The notes under the pieces are model-generated. The model was given only the letters and a program-made list of their open reading frames with translations, did not search any database and was not told the DNA's origin. From Cellvibrionaceae bacterium (lineage in GTDB: Bacteria > Pseudomonadota > Gammaproteobacteria > Pseudomonadales > Cellvibrionaceae), in assembly GCA_002707785.1 (NCBI GenBank), contig PANW01000033.1:133022-180155 (forward strand): a stretch of DNA of 47,134 nt, given 5' to 3'. A program made the translations under genes and the position numbers. Below are positions 17,570 through 26,213 of this stretch, in pieces (position 1 is the first letter of the stretch; each line of letters opens with the position of its first letter).

Positions 17570-18511
17570 ATGTCAAACGAACAATTGGCCTTCGTGTTTC
17601 CTGGTCAAGGCTCTCAGAAAGTCGGCATGTTGGCCGATTTGGCGTCTCAATACCCCGTTGTGCAAGAAACCTTCGCTGAAGCATCCGAAGTGCTTGGCTA
17701 TGATCTCTGGGAGTTGATTCAGAGTGGCCCTCAGGAAGAGCTGAATCTGACCGAGCGTACCCAGCCAATGTTGCTTACTGCGAGCGTCGCTACTTGGCGT
17801 GTATGGCAGCAAAAGGGCGGTAACACACCTGCCTTGATGGCTGGGCATAGTCTAGGTGAATGGTCGGCGCTGGTGTGTTCTGGTGTTGTGGCTTTCAAAG
17901 ATGCCGTCAAGTTGGTTCAGTTGAGAGGCAAATACATGCAGCAGGCGGTGCCTGCGGGTGTGGGGGCAATGGCGGCCATTATTGGTCTCGATGATGAGGC
18001 GATTAATGCAGCCTGCGCCGAGGCTGCAGGAGACGAAGTTGTCGCTGCGGTGAATTTCAATTCGCCGGGGCAAGTTGTTATAGCGGGGCATGCCGGCGCG
18101 GTGGAGCGGGCGATAGAGGCTTGTAAGTCTGCCGGCGCAAAGCGTGCGATGCCGTTGCCAGTGTCAGCACCTTTCCATACTTCGCTGATGAAGCCGGCGG
18201 CGGATCAATTGGCAGATCAGATTGAGGCAACGTCCTTTTCTGCTCCAGCGACTCCGATCGTACACAACGTTAATGCTAAGACAGAAGCGGATCCCGCCAA
18301 GATTAAGGCTTTGATGATTGAGCAAGTCTACACTCCGGTACTCTGGGTTGATTGCACCAAGGCTCTGATTGCTGGTGGCGCGACTCAAGTTGTTGAGTGT
18401 GGCCCGGGTAAGGTGTTGTCTGGTTTGTGTCGTCGTATTGACAAGAGCCTAACCGCTTTTGCAACCGATACGCCTGCAGATCTCGACAAGGCGTTGGCTG
18501 AGCTGTCTTAA
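17570..18511 (+). CDS. fabD: Malonyl-CoA:ACP transacylase FabD
   Basis: FabD loads malonyl groups from CoA onto acyl carrier protein for fatty-acid elongation. It has FVFPGQGSQKVGML at the start, the nucleophile Ser94 in GHSLGEWSA, the conserved Arg in VQLRGKYMQQAV, and the catalytic His203 in SAPFHTSLM. The 313-residue length is normal. It lies 68 bases after plsX. In many enteric bacteria fabH occupies that position, but here the arrangement is that of Pseudomonas. Confidence 0.96.
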   Translation: MSNEQLAFVFPGQGSQKVGMLADLASQYPVVQETFAEASEVLGYDLWELIQSGPQEELNLTERTQPMLLTASVATWRVWQQKGGNTPALMAGHSLGEWSALVCSGVVAFKDAVKLVQLRGKYMQQAVPAGVGAMAAIIGLDDEAINAACAEAAGDEVVAAVNFNSPGQVVIAGHAGAVERAIEACKSAGAKRAMPLPVSAPFHTSLMKPAADQLADQIEATSFSAPATPIVHNVNAKTEADPAKIKALMIEQVYTPVLWVDCTKALIAGGATQVVECGPGKVLSGLCRRIDKSLTAFATDTPADLDKALAELS

Positions 18512-18584
18512 ATAAGACTTGTTGGACGGCGCCTGTTGTTATGCGGTGACAGGCATTCCATTTATCATTCTCCTAGGAACAATA

Positions 18585-19328
18585 ATGAGCATAAAAGACA
18601 AAGTTGCGCTGGTTACAGGCGCCAGTCGTGGAATTGGCGCCGCTATCGCGGACCATTTGGGCGCTGAGGGTGCCCTGATTGTTGGTACGGCTACCAGTGA
18701 AGCTGGTGCAGCAAAAATCAGCGCTAGGTTTGCCGAGAAAGGCATTAACGGCGTGGGCAAGGTCCTCAATGTGACCGATGCTGATTCGGTGGCGGGTTTG
18801 CTGAAAGATATTCAGGGTGAGTACGGTGCGCCATCTATCTTGGTGAATAATGCTGGCATCACTAAGGATAACCTGTTGATGCGCATGAGCGAAGACGAGT
18901 GGTTTGACGTGGTTAACACCAATATGAGCGCGGTGTTTCGCTTGAGCAAAGCCTGTTTGCGCGGAATGATGAAGGCTCGCTGGGGGCGAATCATCAATAT
19001 TAGCTCTGTGGTGGGCTCCATGGGGAACGCTGGGCAATCAAACTACGCAGCAACCAAGGCTGGAGTTGGCGGTTTTGCTCGTGCGCTAGCGAAAGAGGTC
19101 GGCTCTCGTGGGATTACGGTGAATACCGTAGCGCCTGGTTTTATTGATACGGATATGACAAAAGAGCTCAACGAAGAGCAAAAAGAATTGATGTTGTCGC
19201 AAATTGCCTTGGGGCGATTGGGGCAGCCTGAAGAAATTGCCGCTGTTGTGGGCTTTTTGGCGAGCGACGCCGGAGGCTACATTACCGGTGATACATTGCA
19301 CGTGAATGGCGGTATGTATATGTCATAA
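18585..19328 (+). CDS. fabG: 3-oxoacyl-ACP reductase FabG
   Basis: FabG reduces 3-oxoacyl-ACP with NADPH, the first reduction of each elongation cycle. It has the TGASRGIG nucleotide-binding motif (residues 11-18), the NNAG motif, and the catalytic triad Ser141, Tyr154 and Lys158 in YAATK. The C-terminus ends in ITGDTLHVNGGMYM, which is typical. The frame is open to 18519, but family members begin at the MSIKDKVALVTG equivalent. AGGA at 18575-18578 lies six bases before the ATG at 18585, so I choose that start (247 residues). Confidence 0.96.
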   Translation: MSIKDKVALVTGASRGIGAAIADHLGAEGALIVGTATSEAGAAKISARFAEKGINGVGKVLNVTDADSVAGLLKDIQGEYGAPSILVNNAGITKDNLLMRMSEDEWFDVVNTNMSAVFRLSKACLRGMMKARWGRIINISSVVGSMGNAGQSNYAATKAGVGGFARALAKEVGSRGITVNTVAPGFIDTDMTKELNEEQKELMLSQIALGRLGQPEEIAAVVGFLASDAGGYITGDTLHVNGGMYMS

Positions 19329-19383
19329 CTCTTTGTTATTGCAGGGATTTACCTGTATTGATAAAGATTTTTAACCGGATACG

Positions 19384-19411
19384 TTACAACTTGAAGAATT
19401 CGATGTAGAAT
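19384..19411 (+). promoter_or_regulatory. Candidate acpP promoter
   Basis: TTACAA at 19384-19389, a 16-base spacer and TAGAAT at 19406-19411 form a plausible sigma-70 promoter in the 185-base gap after fabG. It would give acpP its own transcript with a leader of about 95 bases, in keeping with the high level of ACP in cells. Confidence 0.5.
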
Positions 19412-19438
19412 GCGCTTTCGAGTTGGCCGTACCCCAAC

Positions 19439-19469
19439 AGCCGTTAACTGGGGATTAGGGTTGACGGCT
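19439..19469 (+). other. Hairpin in the acpP leader
   Basis: AGCCGTTAAC at 19439-19448 pairs with GTTGACGGCT at 19460-19469 (ten pairs, one of them G-U) around an 11-base loop. A competing short stem, CCCCA at 19432-19436 with TGGGG at 19449-19453, would exclude it. Confidence 0.5.
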
Positions 19470-19513
19470 CAAACAGCTAACTTATCTATACCAATTAGGA
19501 GTTTAAAATCACT

Positions 19514-19750
19514 ATGAGCAGCATTGAAGAGCGCGTAAAAAAAATCGTTGCTGAACAACTGGGCGTTAAAGAAGATGAAGTAAAAAACGAAGCATCTTTC
19601 GTTGAAGATCTGGGCGCTGACTCACTGGATACTGTTGAGCTAGTAATGGCTCTGGAAGAAGAATTCGAAACTGAAATCCCAGACGAAGAAGCTGAAAAAA
19701 TCACCACCGTTCAGCTGGCTATCGACTACGTAAACTCCAACTTGGGCTAA
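19514..19750 (+). CDS. acpP: Acyl carrier protein
   Basis: ACP carries growing acyl chains on a phosphopantetheine arm attached to Ser37 in [18 protein letters not shown]. The protein has 78 residues, is very acidic and has the four-helix composition of type II ACP. The TTAGGAG segment precedes the ATG. Codon use is notably biased toward a few codons (CTG, GAA, GTT), as expected for a highly expressed gene. It lies between fabG and fabF, with its own likely promoter and terminator. Confidence 0.98.
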   Translation: MSSIEERVKKIVAEQLGVKEDEVKNEASFVEDLGADSLDTVELVMALEEEFETEIPDEEAEKITTVQLAIDYVNSNLG

Positions 19751-19808
19751 TCCCAATCCGGAGGCTTTACAGAAAGCCGATCGTTTCGTCTCGGACTGAA
19801 GCGTTTCT

Positions 19809-19848
19809 AAAAAGCCGTACTATTGAGAAATAGCGCGGCTTTTCTGTT
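19809..19848 (+). terminator. Intrinsic terminator after acpP
   Basis: AAAAGCCG at 19810-19817 pairs with CGGCTTTT at 19836-19843, with an inner CTATT/AATAG stem, followed by a T-rich stretch. It should end the abundant acpP transcript before fabF. Confidence 0.75.
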
Positions 19849-19911
19849 TTTATCGTTTAGAAAATTAATATAGTCTTGTTGTTTCTTAAAAGTGGTTTCA
19901 CAGAAGCAGTT

Positions 19912-19939
19912 ATCGCCTGTCAGAGGTTTGCGAGGCGAT
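19912..19939 (+). other. Hairpin in the fabF leader
   Basis: ATCGCCT at 19912-19918 pairs perfectly with AGGCGAT at 19933-19939 around a 14-base loop. It ends 16 bases before the fabF ribosome-binding site. It has no T-run. Confidence 0.45.
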
Positions 19940-19965
19940 GAGGAATATTCGACTAAGGAGGCAGT

Positions 19966-21207
19966 GTGTCACGTCGTAGAGTTGTAGTAACCGGGCTAGG
20001 AATGGTCACCCCGTTAGGCAATACCGTAGAGTCCACCTGGGAAGGTATTTTGGCGGGAAGAAGTGGCGCAGGCCCAATAGAAAAGTTTGATGCATCGCCT
20101 TTTACTACGACCTTCAGTGCCGCCCTCAAGGACTTCACTGTTGAGCCTTATTTGAGCCCAAAAGACGCACGCAAAATGGATCCCTTTATTCAGTATGGGA
20201 TGGTTGCAGGCGTTCAAGCCATTGAAGACTCTGGTCTTGAAATCACCGACGAAAACGCTCCGCGAATTGGCGCCGCCATTGGCGCAGGTATCGGTGGCAT
20301 TGGCTCGATTGAAGATGGAACGCATCTGATAGATACCAAAGGCCCTCGTCGTCTTTCTCCGTTTTTTGTTCCTGGTGCCATCATCAATATGATTGCAGGC
20401 AATTTGAGTATTCGCTACGGGTTCAAAGGTCCCAATATCTCAGTGGTTACTGCCTGTACGACGGGCACGCACAACATTGGTTTGGCGGCACGTATGATCC
20501 AACATGGAGAGGCTGACGCAATGATCGCGGGCGGCTCCGAAATGGCATGTACTCCAGTGGGTTTGGGTGGCTTTGCAGCGGCTCGAGCACTGTCTACACG
20601 CAATGATGATCCACAAGCGGCCAGTCGCCCTTGGGATAAAGATCGCGACGGTTTTGTTTTGGGTGATGGTGGCGGTGTACTGGTGTTAGAAGAGTACGAA
20701 ATGGCTAAGGCACGGGGCGCTAAGATCTACGCAGAATTGGTGGGTTTTGGTATGAGTGGCGACGCCTATCATATGACCTCACCACCGGAAAATGGCGAGG
20801 GCGCCGCGATGGCCATGCAAAATGCGATTAACGATGCCAAAATTGACACCGCCAGCATTAACTACATTAATGCTCATGGCACTTCGACGCCCGCCGGTGA
20901 TATCGCCGAATGTAAGGCCGTAAAAACGGTAATGGGAGCGAACATTGATCAGGTTGCTGTCAGCTCTACCAAATCAATGATTGGTCATCTATTGGGTGCC
21001 GCTGGCAGTGTTGAAGCGATCTTTAGCGTACTAGCGATTCGCGATCAGGTGGCGCCGCCTACGATCAATTTAGATAACCCCGACGAGGGATGTGACATCA
21101 ATCTCGTACCGCATACGGCGCAAGAGCGCAGCATAGATGCAGTCCTAAGTAACTCCTTTGGTTTTGGCGGTACCAACGGCTCTTTGTTGTTTCGTAAAAT
21201 ATCCTAA
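19966..21207 (+). CDS. fabF: 3-oxoacyl-ACP synthase II (FabF)
   Basis: FabF condenses malonyl-ACP with acyl-ACP in fatty-acid elongation. The active-site Cys164 lies in [10 protein letters not shown]; the two catalytic histidines lie in [11 protein letters not shown] and [15 protein letters not shown]; the C-terminal [12 protein letters not shown] segment is typical. It has 413 residues. The start is a GTG with AAGGAGG at 19956-19962, a near-perfect ribosome-binding site. pabC follows after 44 bases, then mltG and tmk, so fabF probably heads this stretch of the operon. Confidence 0.97.
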   Translation: MSRRRVVVTGLGMVTPLGNTVESTWEGILAGRSGAGPIEKFDASPFTTTFSAALKDFTVEPYLSPKDARKMDPFIQYGMVAGVQAIEDSGLEITDENAPRIGAAIGAGIGGIGSIEDGTHLIDTKGPRRLSPFFVPGAIINMIAGNLSIRYGFKGPNISVVTACTTGTHNIGLAARMIQHGEADAMIAGGSEMACTPVGLGGFAAARALSTRNDDPQAASRPWDKDRDGFVLGDGGGVLVLEEYEMAKARGAKIYAELVGFGMSGDAYHMTSPPENGEGAAMAMQNAINDAKIDTASINYINAHGTSTPAGDIAECKAVKTVMGANIDQVAVSSTKSMIGHLLGAAGSVEAIFSVLAIRDQVAPPTINLDNPDEGCDINLVPHTAQERSIDAVLSNSFGFGGTNGSLLFRKIS

Positions 21208-21251
21208 CGCCTAGTAATACCGCCTTGTATGTTGGGCGGTAATCTCCCTCT

Positions 21252-22073
21252 ATGAGAATAACAACCGTAAACGGTCAACAAACGGAAGTCGTGTCGGCAT
21301 TTGATCGCGGCTTGGCTTTTGGTGATGGGGTGTTTGAAACTTGTCGGGTTCGTCAGGGAAGAATTCCTCTGTGGGATTATCACCGCCGACGGCTCGAGCA
21401 AGGCTTGTCGAAGCTGTCGATTCCGATAGATATGGGCTTACTCGAACGTTATCGAAGTGAATTACTGGAGGCAGACTCTAGACAGGATTCTGTCTTCAAG
21501 CTTACGGTCACCCGCGGTGTAACTGGCAGAGGCTATGGCTTTGCTGGCACAGAAACGCCAACGGTAATTTGTTCTGTGTCAGATGCACCTTCAATGAATA
21601 GTGAGCCTGTCGATCTGGCGGTTTGTGAAACAAAATTATCTTGCAATTCATCGCTAGCGGGTTTGAAGCATCTCAATCGCTTAGAAAATGTTCTATTGAA
21701 AGCGGAGTGTCAGTCGAGAGGTTGTGGTGATGGCTTGGCGCTTAATGAGCTGGGCGATGTAATCGAAACTACTCATAGTAATGTGTTTGTTTGTCGACAT
21801 TCCCGCTGGACGACGCCGCGTTTAAACCTCTCTGGCGTAAGAGGCGTTATGCGGCAGTTTCTGTTGGATGAGCTTGGGCCTTCTGTGGGAATCGAGGTTG
21901 CGGAAACTGAACTGAGTGAGGCTGACTTATTGGATGTTGAGTCTGCTTTCTGTTGCAACAGTATTCGCGGCTTGACTCAAGTTCGCTCCATAAATGGTCG
22001 CAACCTAGAGGTTAACGGCGTGGATTTTCAACGATTTCAGCAGGGGCTGAAAGAAAGTAGGTACAGTGTGTGA
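21252..22073 (+). CDS. pabC: Aminodeoxychorismate lyase
   Basis: PabC converts 4-amino-4-deoxychorismate to 4-aminobenzoate and pyruvate for folate synthesis, using pyridoxal phosphate. It belongs to the branched-chain aminotransferase fold (class IV): DRGLAFGDGVFETCRV near the start, the PLP lysine in GLKHLNRLENVL, and the ALNELGDVIETTHSNVFV segment. It has 273 residues. Position between fabF and mltG is the standard place for pabC. Its partner pabB is in this window at 42.8-44.2 kb. The stop overlaps the mltG start by four bases. Confidence 0.94.
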   Translation: MRITTVNGQQTEVVSAFDRGLAFGDGVFETCRVRQGRIPLWDYHRRRLEQGLSKLSIPIDMGLLERYRSELLEADSRQDSVFKLTVTRGVTGRGYGFAGTETPTVICSVSDAPSMNSEPVDLAVCETKLSCNSSLAGLKHLNRLENVLLKAECQSRGCGDGLALNELGDVIETTHSNVFVCRHSRWTTPRLNLSGVRGVMRQFLLDELGPSVGIEVAETELSEADLLDVESAFCCNSIRGLTQVRSINGRNLEVNGVDFQRFQQGLKESRYSV

Positions 22074-23104
22074 TTGTTGCCATTATTCATTCAAAGATTG
22101 TACGTACGCTGGTGTTGATTGGTTTTCTCGCGGTGGCAGCATTAAGTTTGTACGGCGTTCGTTGGTTGCATCAGCCTTTGACTGCAGCGGTGAATGGACC
22201 TCAGTTAATTGAAATTATCGATGGCGACTCTCTTTACCGAGTAGGTCATCGGTATGGAGGCGAACTGGGTTTAACTCATGTTCGATTTTGGGTTTGGTAC
22301 GCACGTCTCTACAACCTCACCGATATTCAGCGGGGAGAGTACGAGCTTCCGCGTGAGCTTACGCCAGTGAGTCTGTTGCGTTTGCTCAATTCAGGGCAGG
22401 TAAAACAACGGACCATTTCGTTGATTGAGGGTACGACTTTAAAAGAAGCTCTGTCTGTCTTGGAGCAGATACCAACCCTCTCCGAGGGTGAGCCACTTAC
22501 CCCCGCAGCGGTACGTCAAAAATTACAAATTGAGCAGGAAAATCCTGAGGGCTGGTTGTTTCCAGATACCTATGCCTATACAAAACAGACAACGGCATGG
22601 CAGTTGCTGGAGCAGTCTCATAAAAAACTCAAGCGGGTGCTTGCTCAAGAGTGGGAAGGGCGCGCTGAGAATCTGCCCTATGAGACACCCTATGAGGCGT
22701 TGATTATGGCGTCCATTGTAGAAAAGGAAACTGGGGTGCCTCATGAGCGCGCTGAAATTGCCGGTGTGTTTGTGCGTCGTTTGCAGCAAGGTATGCGGCT
22801 TCAAACAGACCCCACCATAATCTATGGTTTGGGTGATTCCTACCAAGGCGATATTAAGCGCAAGCACTTGCGTCAGAGAACTCCGTACAATACCTACGTC
22901 ATTAACGGCTTGCCGCCAACACCGATTGCGTTAGCTGGGAGAGAGGCGATTCACGCAGCACTGCATCCGGCAGACGGTTCGAGTTTATATTTCGTCGCCA
23001 AGGGAGATGGTAGTCATCAGTTTTCTGCCACGCTGTCGCAGCATCAGGCGGCTGTCAAACAGTTTCAGCTGAACCGCAAGGCTGATTATCGTTCAACTCA
23101 ATAA
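22070..23104 (+). CDS. mltG: Endolytic murein transglycosylase MltG
   Basis: MltG cuts nascent peptidoglycan strands inside the chain and probably ends their elongation. Residues about 9-28 are one inner-membrane helix (LVLIGFLAVAALSLYGV). A LysM-like periplasmic part follows (IIDGDSLYRVGHRYG), then the YceG catalytic domain with the catalytic Glu in MASIVEKETG, and the RLQTDPTIIYGLG and NTYVINGLPPTPI blocks. The GTG start overlaps the pabC stop codon by four bases (GTGA). It is 344 residues long, normal for the family. Confidence 0.95.
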   Translation: MIVAIIHSKIVRTLVLIGFLAVAALSLYGVRWLHQPLTAAVNGPQLIEIIDGDSLYRVGHRYGGELGLTHVRFWVWYARLYNLTDIQRGEYELPRELTPVSLLRLLNSGQVKQRTISLIEGTTLKEALSVLEQIPTLSEGEPLTPAAVRQKLQIEQENPEGWLFPDTYAYTKQTTAWQLLEQSHKKLKRVLAQEWEGRAENLPYETPYEALIMASIVEKETGVPHERAEIAGVFVRRLQQGMRLQTDPTIIYGLGDSYQGDIKRKHLRQRTPYNTYVINGLPPTPIALAGREAIHAALHPADGSSLYFVAKGDGSHQFSATLSQHQAAVKQFQLNRKADYRSTQ

Positions 23105-23134
23105 GTTATTATCAAATCTAAAGGGAGCATTCGC

Positions 23135-23764
23135 TTGTCATTGCCGCGAGGAAAATTTATCACCCTGGAGGGGACGGAAGGTGTTGGCAAAACAACCAAC
23201 CTAACCTTCATTCAAGAGTGGCTGGAACAAAAAAATGTCCCGTTGATAGTAACGCGAGAGCCGGGCGGTACACCGCTGGCTGAAGAGTTGCGTGAAATGT
23301 TGCTGCGAAAGCGTGACGAGCCTGTAGACGCCAGCGCTGAATTATTGATGGTGTTTGCCGCTCGCGCACAACATCTAAATCAAGTGATTCGGCCGGCGCT
23401 TGAAAGAGGCGAGTGGGTGTTGTGTGATCGTTTTACCGATGCGACTTACGCTTATCAGGGCGCGGGTCGCGGCTTGTCTCTAGAAATGATCGAAACGCTC
23501 GAAAATTTAGTTCAGGAGGAGTTGCGCCCTGATCTAACGATTGTATTGGATATTGATGTTGAGACAGGGTTGGCACGAGCGAGTGATCGCGCCGCATTGG
23601 ATCGATTTGAATCTGAGGCGGTGGAGTTCTTTCATCGAGTTCGCGGCGGTTATCGCACACGCGTTGCACAGCAACCAGATCGGTACCGAGTCATTGATGC
23701 TGGTCAGAACTTGAAGGCAGTCCAGTCTGACGTGGCGGCGGTGCTGGAGCAGCTTGGCCTATAA
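23135..23764 (+). CDS. tmk: Thymidylate kinase
   Basis: Tmk phosphorylates dTMP to dTDP. The P-loop is [11 protein letters not shown], followed by the DR motif [14 protein letters not shown] and the lid-side segment [17 protein letters not shown]. The 209-residue length fits. The start is TTG at 23135 with AGGGAG six to seven bases before it; no in-frame ATG precedes the P-loop. In Pseudomonas tmk is followed by holB, but here rluA lies between them on the other strand, so holB must have a separate promoter. Confidence 0.96.
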   Translation: MSLPRGKFITLEGTEGVGKTTNLTFIQEWLEQKNVPLIVTREPGGTPLAEELREMLLRKRDEPVDASAELLMVFAARAQHLNQVIRPALERGEWVLCDRFTDATYAYQGAGRGLSLEMIETLENLVQEELRPDLTIVLDIDVETGLARASDRAALDRFESEAVEFFHRVRGGYRTRVAQQPDRYRVIDAGQNLKAVQSDVAAVLEQLGL

Positions 23765-23782
23765 CCTTACGCATTAATGGGC

Positions 23783-24412
23783 TTAGAAATCACACTCGCA
23801 AGTCAGATGGATTTGCTCGCCGCTGAAAGGGTGTTCAAAGCACAGTTGAGTTGCGTGCAGCAGTAAACGCTCAGCCGCTGATTGACTCTCTTCGTGCCCG
23901 TAAAATTCATCCCCAAGAATGGGATGCCCCATCGTCAGCATATGTACCCGCAATTGGTGGGAGCGGCCCGTGTGTGGTGTTAGCTCCACTCGGCTGCGGT
24001 TTTTGTCTCTGTCCATCTCTGTAATCCGATAATGAGTCGAGGCACTTTTACCTGTTTCCCAGCAAACTTTTTGTTTGGGACGATTTGGCCAGTCACAAAT
24101 GAGTGGTTCCGTAATGTCGCCTTCGGCCCTATCCGGCATGCCGTGCACCACGGCAACATAGCGTTTACTAATGAGACGTTTTTCAAACAGTTTGCTAAAC
24201 GCGCGCAATGCTTCGAGGTTGTGCGCGATGAGCAGTAATCCCGAGGTGGCCATGTCGAGTCGATGTATGATGCGGCTGTCAGGGTAGGCCGATTGCGCTC
24301 GCGCAATGACACAATCTTGGTTTTCAGGCCCGCGTCCGGGAACGCTGAGCAGGCCGGAAGGTTTGTTGACGGCAATCAGGTGTTGATCTTGGTAGACAAC
24401 TTCTAAATTCAT
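23783..24412 (-). CDS. rluA: Dual-specificity tRNA/23S rRNA pseudouridine synthase RluA
   Basis: RluA makes pseudouridine 746 in 23S rRNA and 32 in several tRNAs. The catalytic Asp53 is in HRLDMATSGLL. The NKPSGLLSVPGR, PLICDWPNRPKQKVCWETGK and GRSHQLRVHMLTMGHPILGDEFYG blocks match E. coli RluA closely, which separates it from RluC and RluD. It has 209 residues and no S4 domain. It is inserted, antiparallel, between tmk and holB, two genes that are usually adjacent. Interestingly rlmA in this window modifies the neighbouring 23S base 745. Confidence 0.93.
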   Translation of the reverse strand: MNLEVVYQDQHLIAVNKPSGLLSVPGRGPENQDCVIARAQSAYPDSRIIHRLDMATSGLLLIAHNLEALRAFSKLFEKRLISKRYVAVVHGMPDRAEGDITEPLICDWPNRPKQKVCWETGKSASTHYRITEMDRDKNRSRVELTPHTGRSHQLRVHMLTMGHPILGDEFYGHEESQSAAERLLLHATQLCFEHPFSGEQIHLTCECDF

Positions 24413-24588
24413 TGGCTGGGTTGGTTAGCTATGAGCGGGGGGCGATTATCGCAAATCCTCTTGGGGTGTTGTAGTTATCAATATCGAAGGGGGAAAATTC
24501 TATTGGCGATTATAGTCTTGAGATGGCGTCTGTAGGTGCTTATTGGTAAGCTTGGCGCCTGTTTAATGACGTGGTCGAGGTTGTTCTG

Positions 24589-25653
24589 TTGAGCTCCACA
24601 CATGCAAGTTCCGTTGGTGATAACTTGTCATTGCCCTATACGTGGCAGGCCTCTCAATGGCAGCGTTTAGTGCAATTGGCTGCCGATCAAAAAATGCCCC
24701 ATGCGTTAATTTTGTCGGGTCACAGTGGCGTGGGCAAGCGTCATTTTGCCGAGGCTATGGGTTATTACCTTTTGTGCCTGTCACCAGTTAATAAGGTGCC
24801 CTGCGGGCGCTGTAAAGGCTGTGAGTTGAATCAGGTGGGCACTCATCCAGATCTTTTTATTCTAGAGCCAGAAGATGGCAGTCGAGTGATTAAGATTGAT
24901 CAAGTCCGCAAGCTTACCGAATTTGTCGCCAAGACTTCACAGCAGGGCGGCAGTAAAATCGCTTTGATCAACCCGGTTGAAGCGCTCAATGTCAATGCCG
25001 CAAATGCCTTGCTGAAGAGCTTAGAAGAGCCCTCGGGGGATACGGTTATGTTTTTGGTGACTCAGTCACCGACTCAAGTGATTGCGACCATACGCAGTCG
25101 TTGCCAGCAAATGGAATTTGGGCTCCCCTCTAGAGAAGAGAGCTTGGCCTGGCTGGAGCCTTTGGCGGTGGGGCATGATCCACAATACCTTCTTGATAGT
25201 GTGGGCGGTGCTCCATTAGCGGCTTTACAGTTGTTAGAGGACGATACGCTCGAGCATTTGCAGTCACTGGTCGACGGATTATTGGGCTTGGCGCACAGTC
25301 GTTGTACCGCTCTAGAGTTAGCGGCCAAGCTTCATCGCAATGAGGTGTTGCCCGTTGTCGAGTTCATGATGAAGTGGTTGCAGCTTGGTCAAAAAAAGGC
25401 CGTCATTGAATTGCAGCAGGGTAGCCATACCGATGCCGAGTTTGAATTGTTGGAGGTGTTGTCGAGTATTCCCAGCACTATTATGTATCGATTCTGGGAT
25501 AAGATCGTTATCGTCAAGCGCCAGCTGCTGAGTGCGTCAAACCCTAATAAGCAACTATTACTAGAGGAGCTCTTTATGGACTGGCAGGCGCTGACGAAGC
25601 GATCACAAAAGCTGACGCAAAGTAGACAGCAGATGATGAATGGATTACTTTAA
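24589..25653 (+). CDS. holB: DNA polymerase III delta-prime subunit
   Basis: Delta-prime is part of the clamp loader that opens the beta clamp. The N-terminal AAA+ domain shows LPYTWQASQWQRL, a P-loop-like SGHSGVGKRHF, the zinc-binding cysteines in CGRCKGCE, and ANALLKSLEEPSGDTVMFLVT. The C-terminal helical part is typical. The frame opens with GTG at 24571, but GAGG at 24577-24580 sits eight bases before TTG at 24589, so I prefer TTG, as in tmk and plsX. pilZ follows after 32 bases. Confidence 0.93.
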   Translation: MSSTHASSVGDNLSLPYTWQASQWQRLVQLAADQKMPHALILSGHSGVGKRHFAEAMGYYLLCLSPVNKVPCGRCKGCELNQVGTHPDLFILEPEDGSRVIKIDQVRKLTEFVAKTSQQGGSKIALINPVEALNVNAANALLKSLEEPSGDTVMFLVTQSPTQVIATIRSRCQQMEFGLPSREESLAWLEPLAVGHDPQYLLDSVGGAPLAALQLLEDDTLEHLQSLVDGLLGLAHSRCTALELAAKLHRNEVLPVVEFMMKWLQLGQKKAVIELQQGSHTDAEFELLEVLSSIPSTIMYRFWDKIVIVKRQLLSASNPNKQLLLEELFMDWQALTKRSQKLTQSRQQMMNGLL

Positions 25654-25685
25654 TTGGCAATGTACGATTTGATTGAGAGAAGGTT

Positions 25686-26039
25686 ATGCAAGGATTAGGC
25701 GGCGGCGCTCGCAACGGCATATTATCACTGACGATTAAAGACAAAGCGGTTCTCTACGCAGCCTATATGCCGTTTGTGCAAAACGGCGGTTTGTTTATTC
25801 CTACCAACAAGAGCTATAGCTTGGGTGATGAGGTGTTCATGTTGCTCAATCTTATGGAAGAGCCCGAGAAGATTCCGGTGGCCGGTAAAGTGGTTTGGGT
25901 CACCCCTAAGGGCGCTCAAGGTAACCGAGCGGCAGGTGTCGGCGTGCAGTTCAGTGATCAAGATGATACAGCGGCCAACAAAATTGAGACTTATTTGGCG
26001 GGCTCTCTGGATTCTGACCGACCTACTCATACGATGTAG
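25686..26039 (+). CDS. pilZ: PilZ domain protein, type IV pilus type
   Basis: This 117-residue protein matches the founding PilZ of Pseudomonas: ILSLTIKDKAVLYAAYMPFVQNGGLFIPT-like start (positions 12-40), then DEVFMLLNLM and VAGKVVWVTPKGAQGNRAAGVGVQF. Like that protein it lacks the N-terminal RxxxR of c-di-GMP-binding PilZ domains, so it probably works through protein partners in type IV pilus assembly. It follows holB after 32 bases, the usual arrangement, and AGAAGG precedes the ATG. No pilus genes lie in the window. Confidence 0.92.
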   Translation: MQGLGGGARNGILSLTIKDKAVLYAAYMPFVQNGGLFIPTNKSYSLGDEVFMLLNLMEEPEKIPVAGKVVWVTPKGAQGNRAAGVGVQFSDQDDTAANKIETYLAGSLDSDRPTHTM

Positions 26040-26108
26040 TGATACGCGGCTGAGTTTTGTCTCGGCCGCCCTCCTTAGCTCTATGTCTGCGGTTTCACGC
26101 TGAAGCGG

Positions 26109-26137
26109 TTCACCGTGCCGTAACAACACGTTAGAAT
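26109..26137 (+). promoter_or_regulatory. Candidate promoter for tatD
   Basis: TTCACC at 26109-26114 and TAGAAT at 26132-26137 are separated by exactly 17 bases. If used, transcription would begin near 26144, just before the hairpin at 26158-26177. Confidence 0.45.
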
Positions 26138-26157
26138 TCCCTCCCGATTTTGTCTTG

Positions 26158-26187
26158 AAGGCCAGTTTTCTGGCCTTTCTATTGTTT
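26158..26187 (+). terminator. Intrinsic terminator between pilZ and tatD
   Basis: AAGGCCAG at 26158-26165 and CTGGCCTT at 26170-26177 form a perfect eight-base-pair stem with a TTTT loop, followed by TCTATTGTTTT. It can end holB-pilZ transcription. If the tatD promoter at 26109-26137 is real it lies in the tatD leader. Confidence 0.75.
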
Positions 26188-26213
26188 TATTGTGCTGCTG
26201 TTGTGAGGTTTTT

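Noticed and set aside
18573..19037. 154-codon antisense frame inside fabG
   Set aside because: Shadow of the fabG reading frame, low-complexity His- and Asn-rich product.
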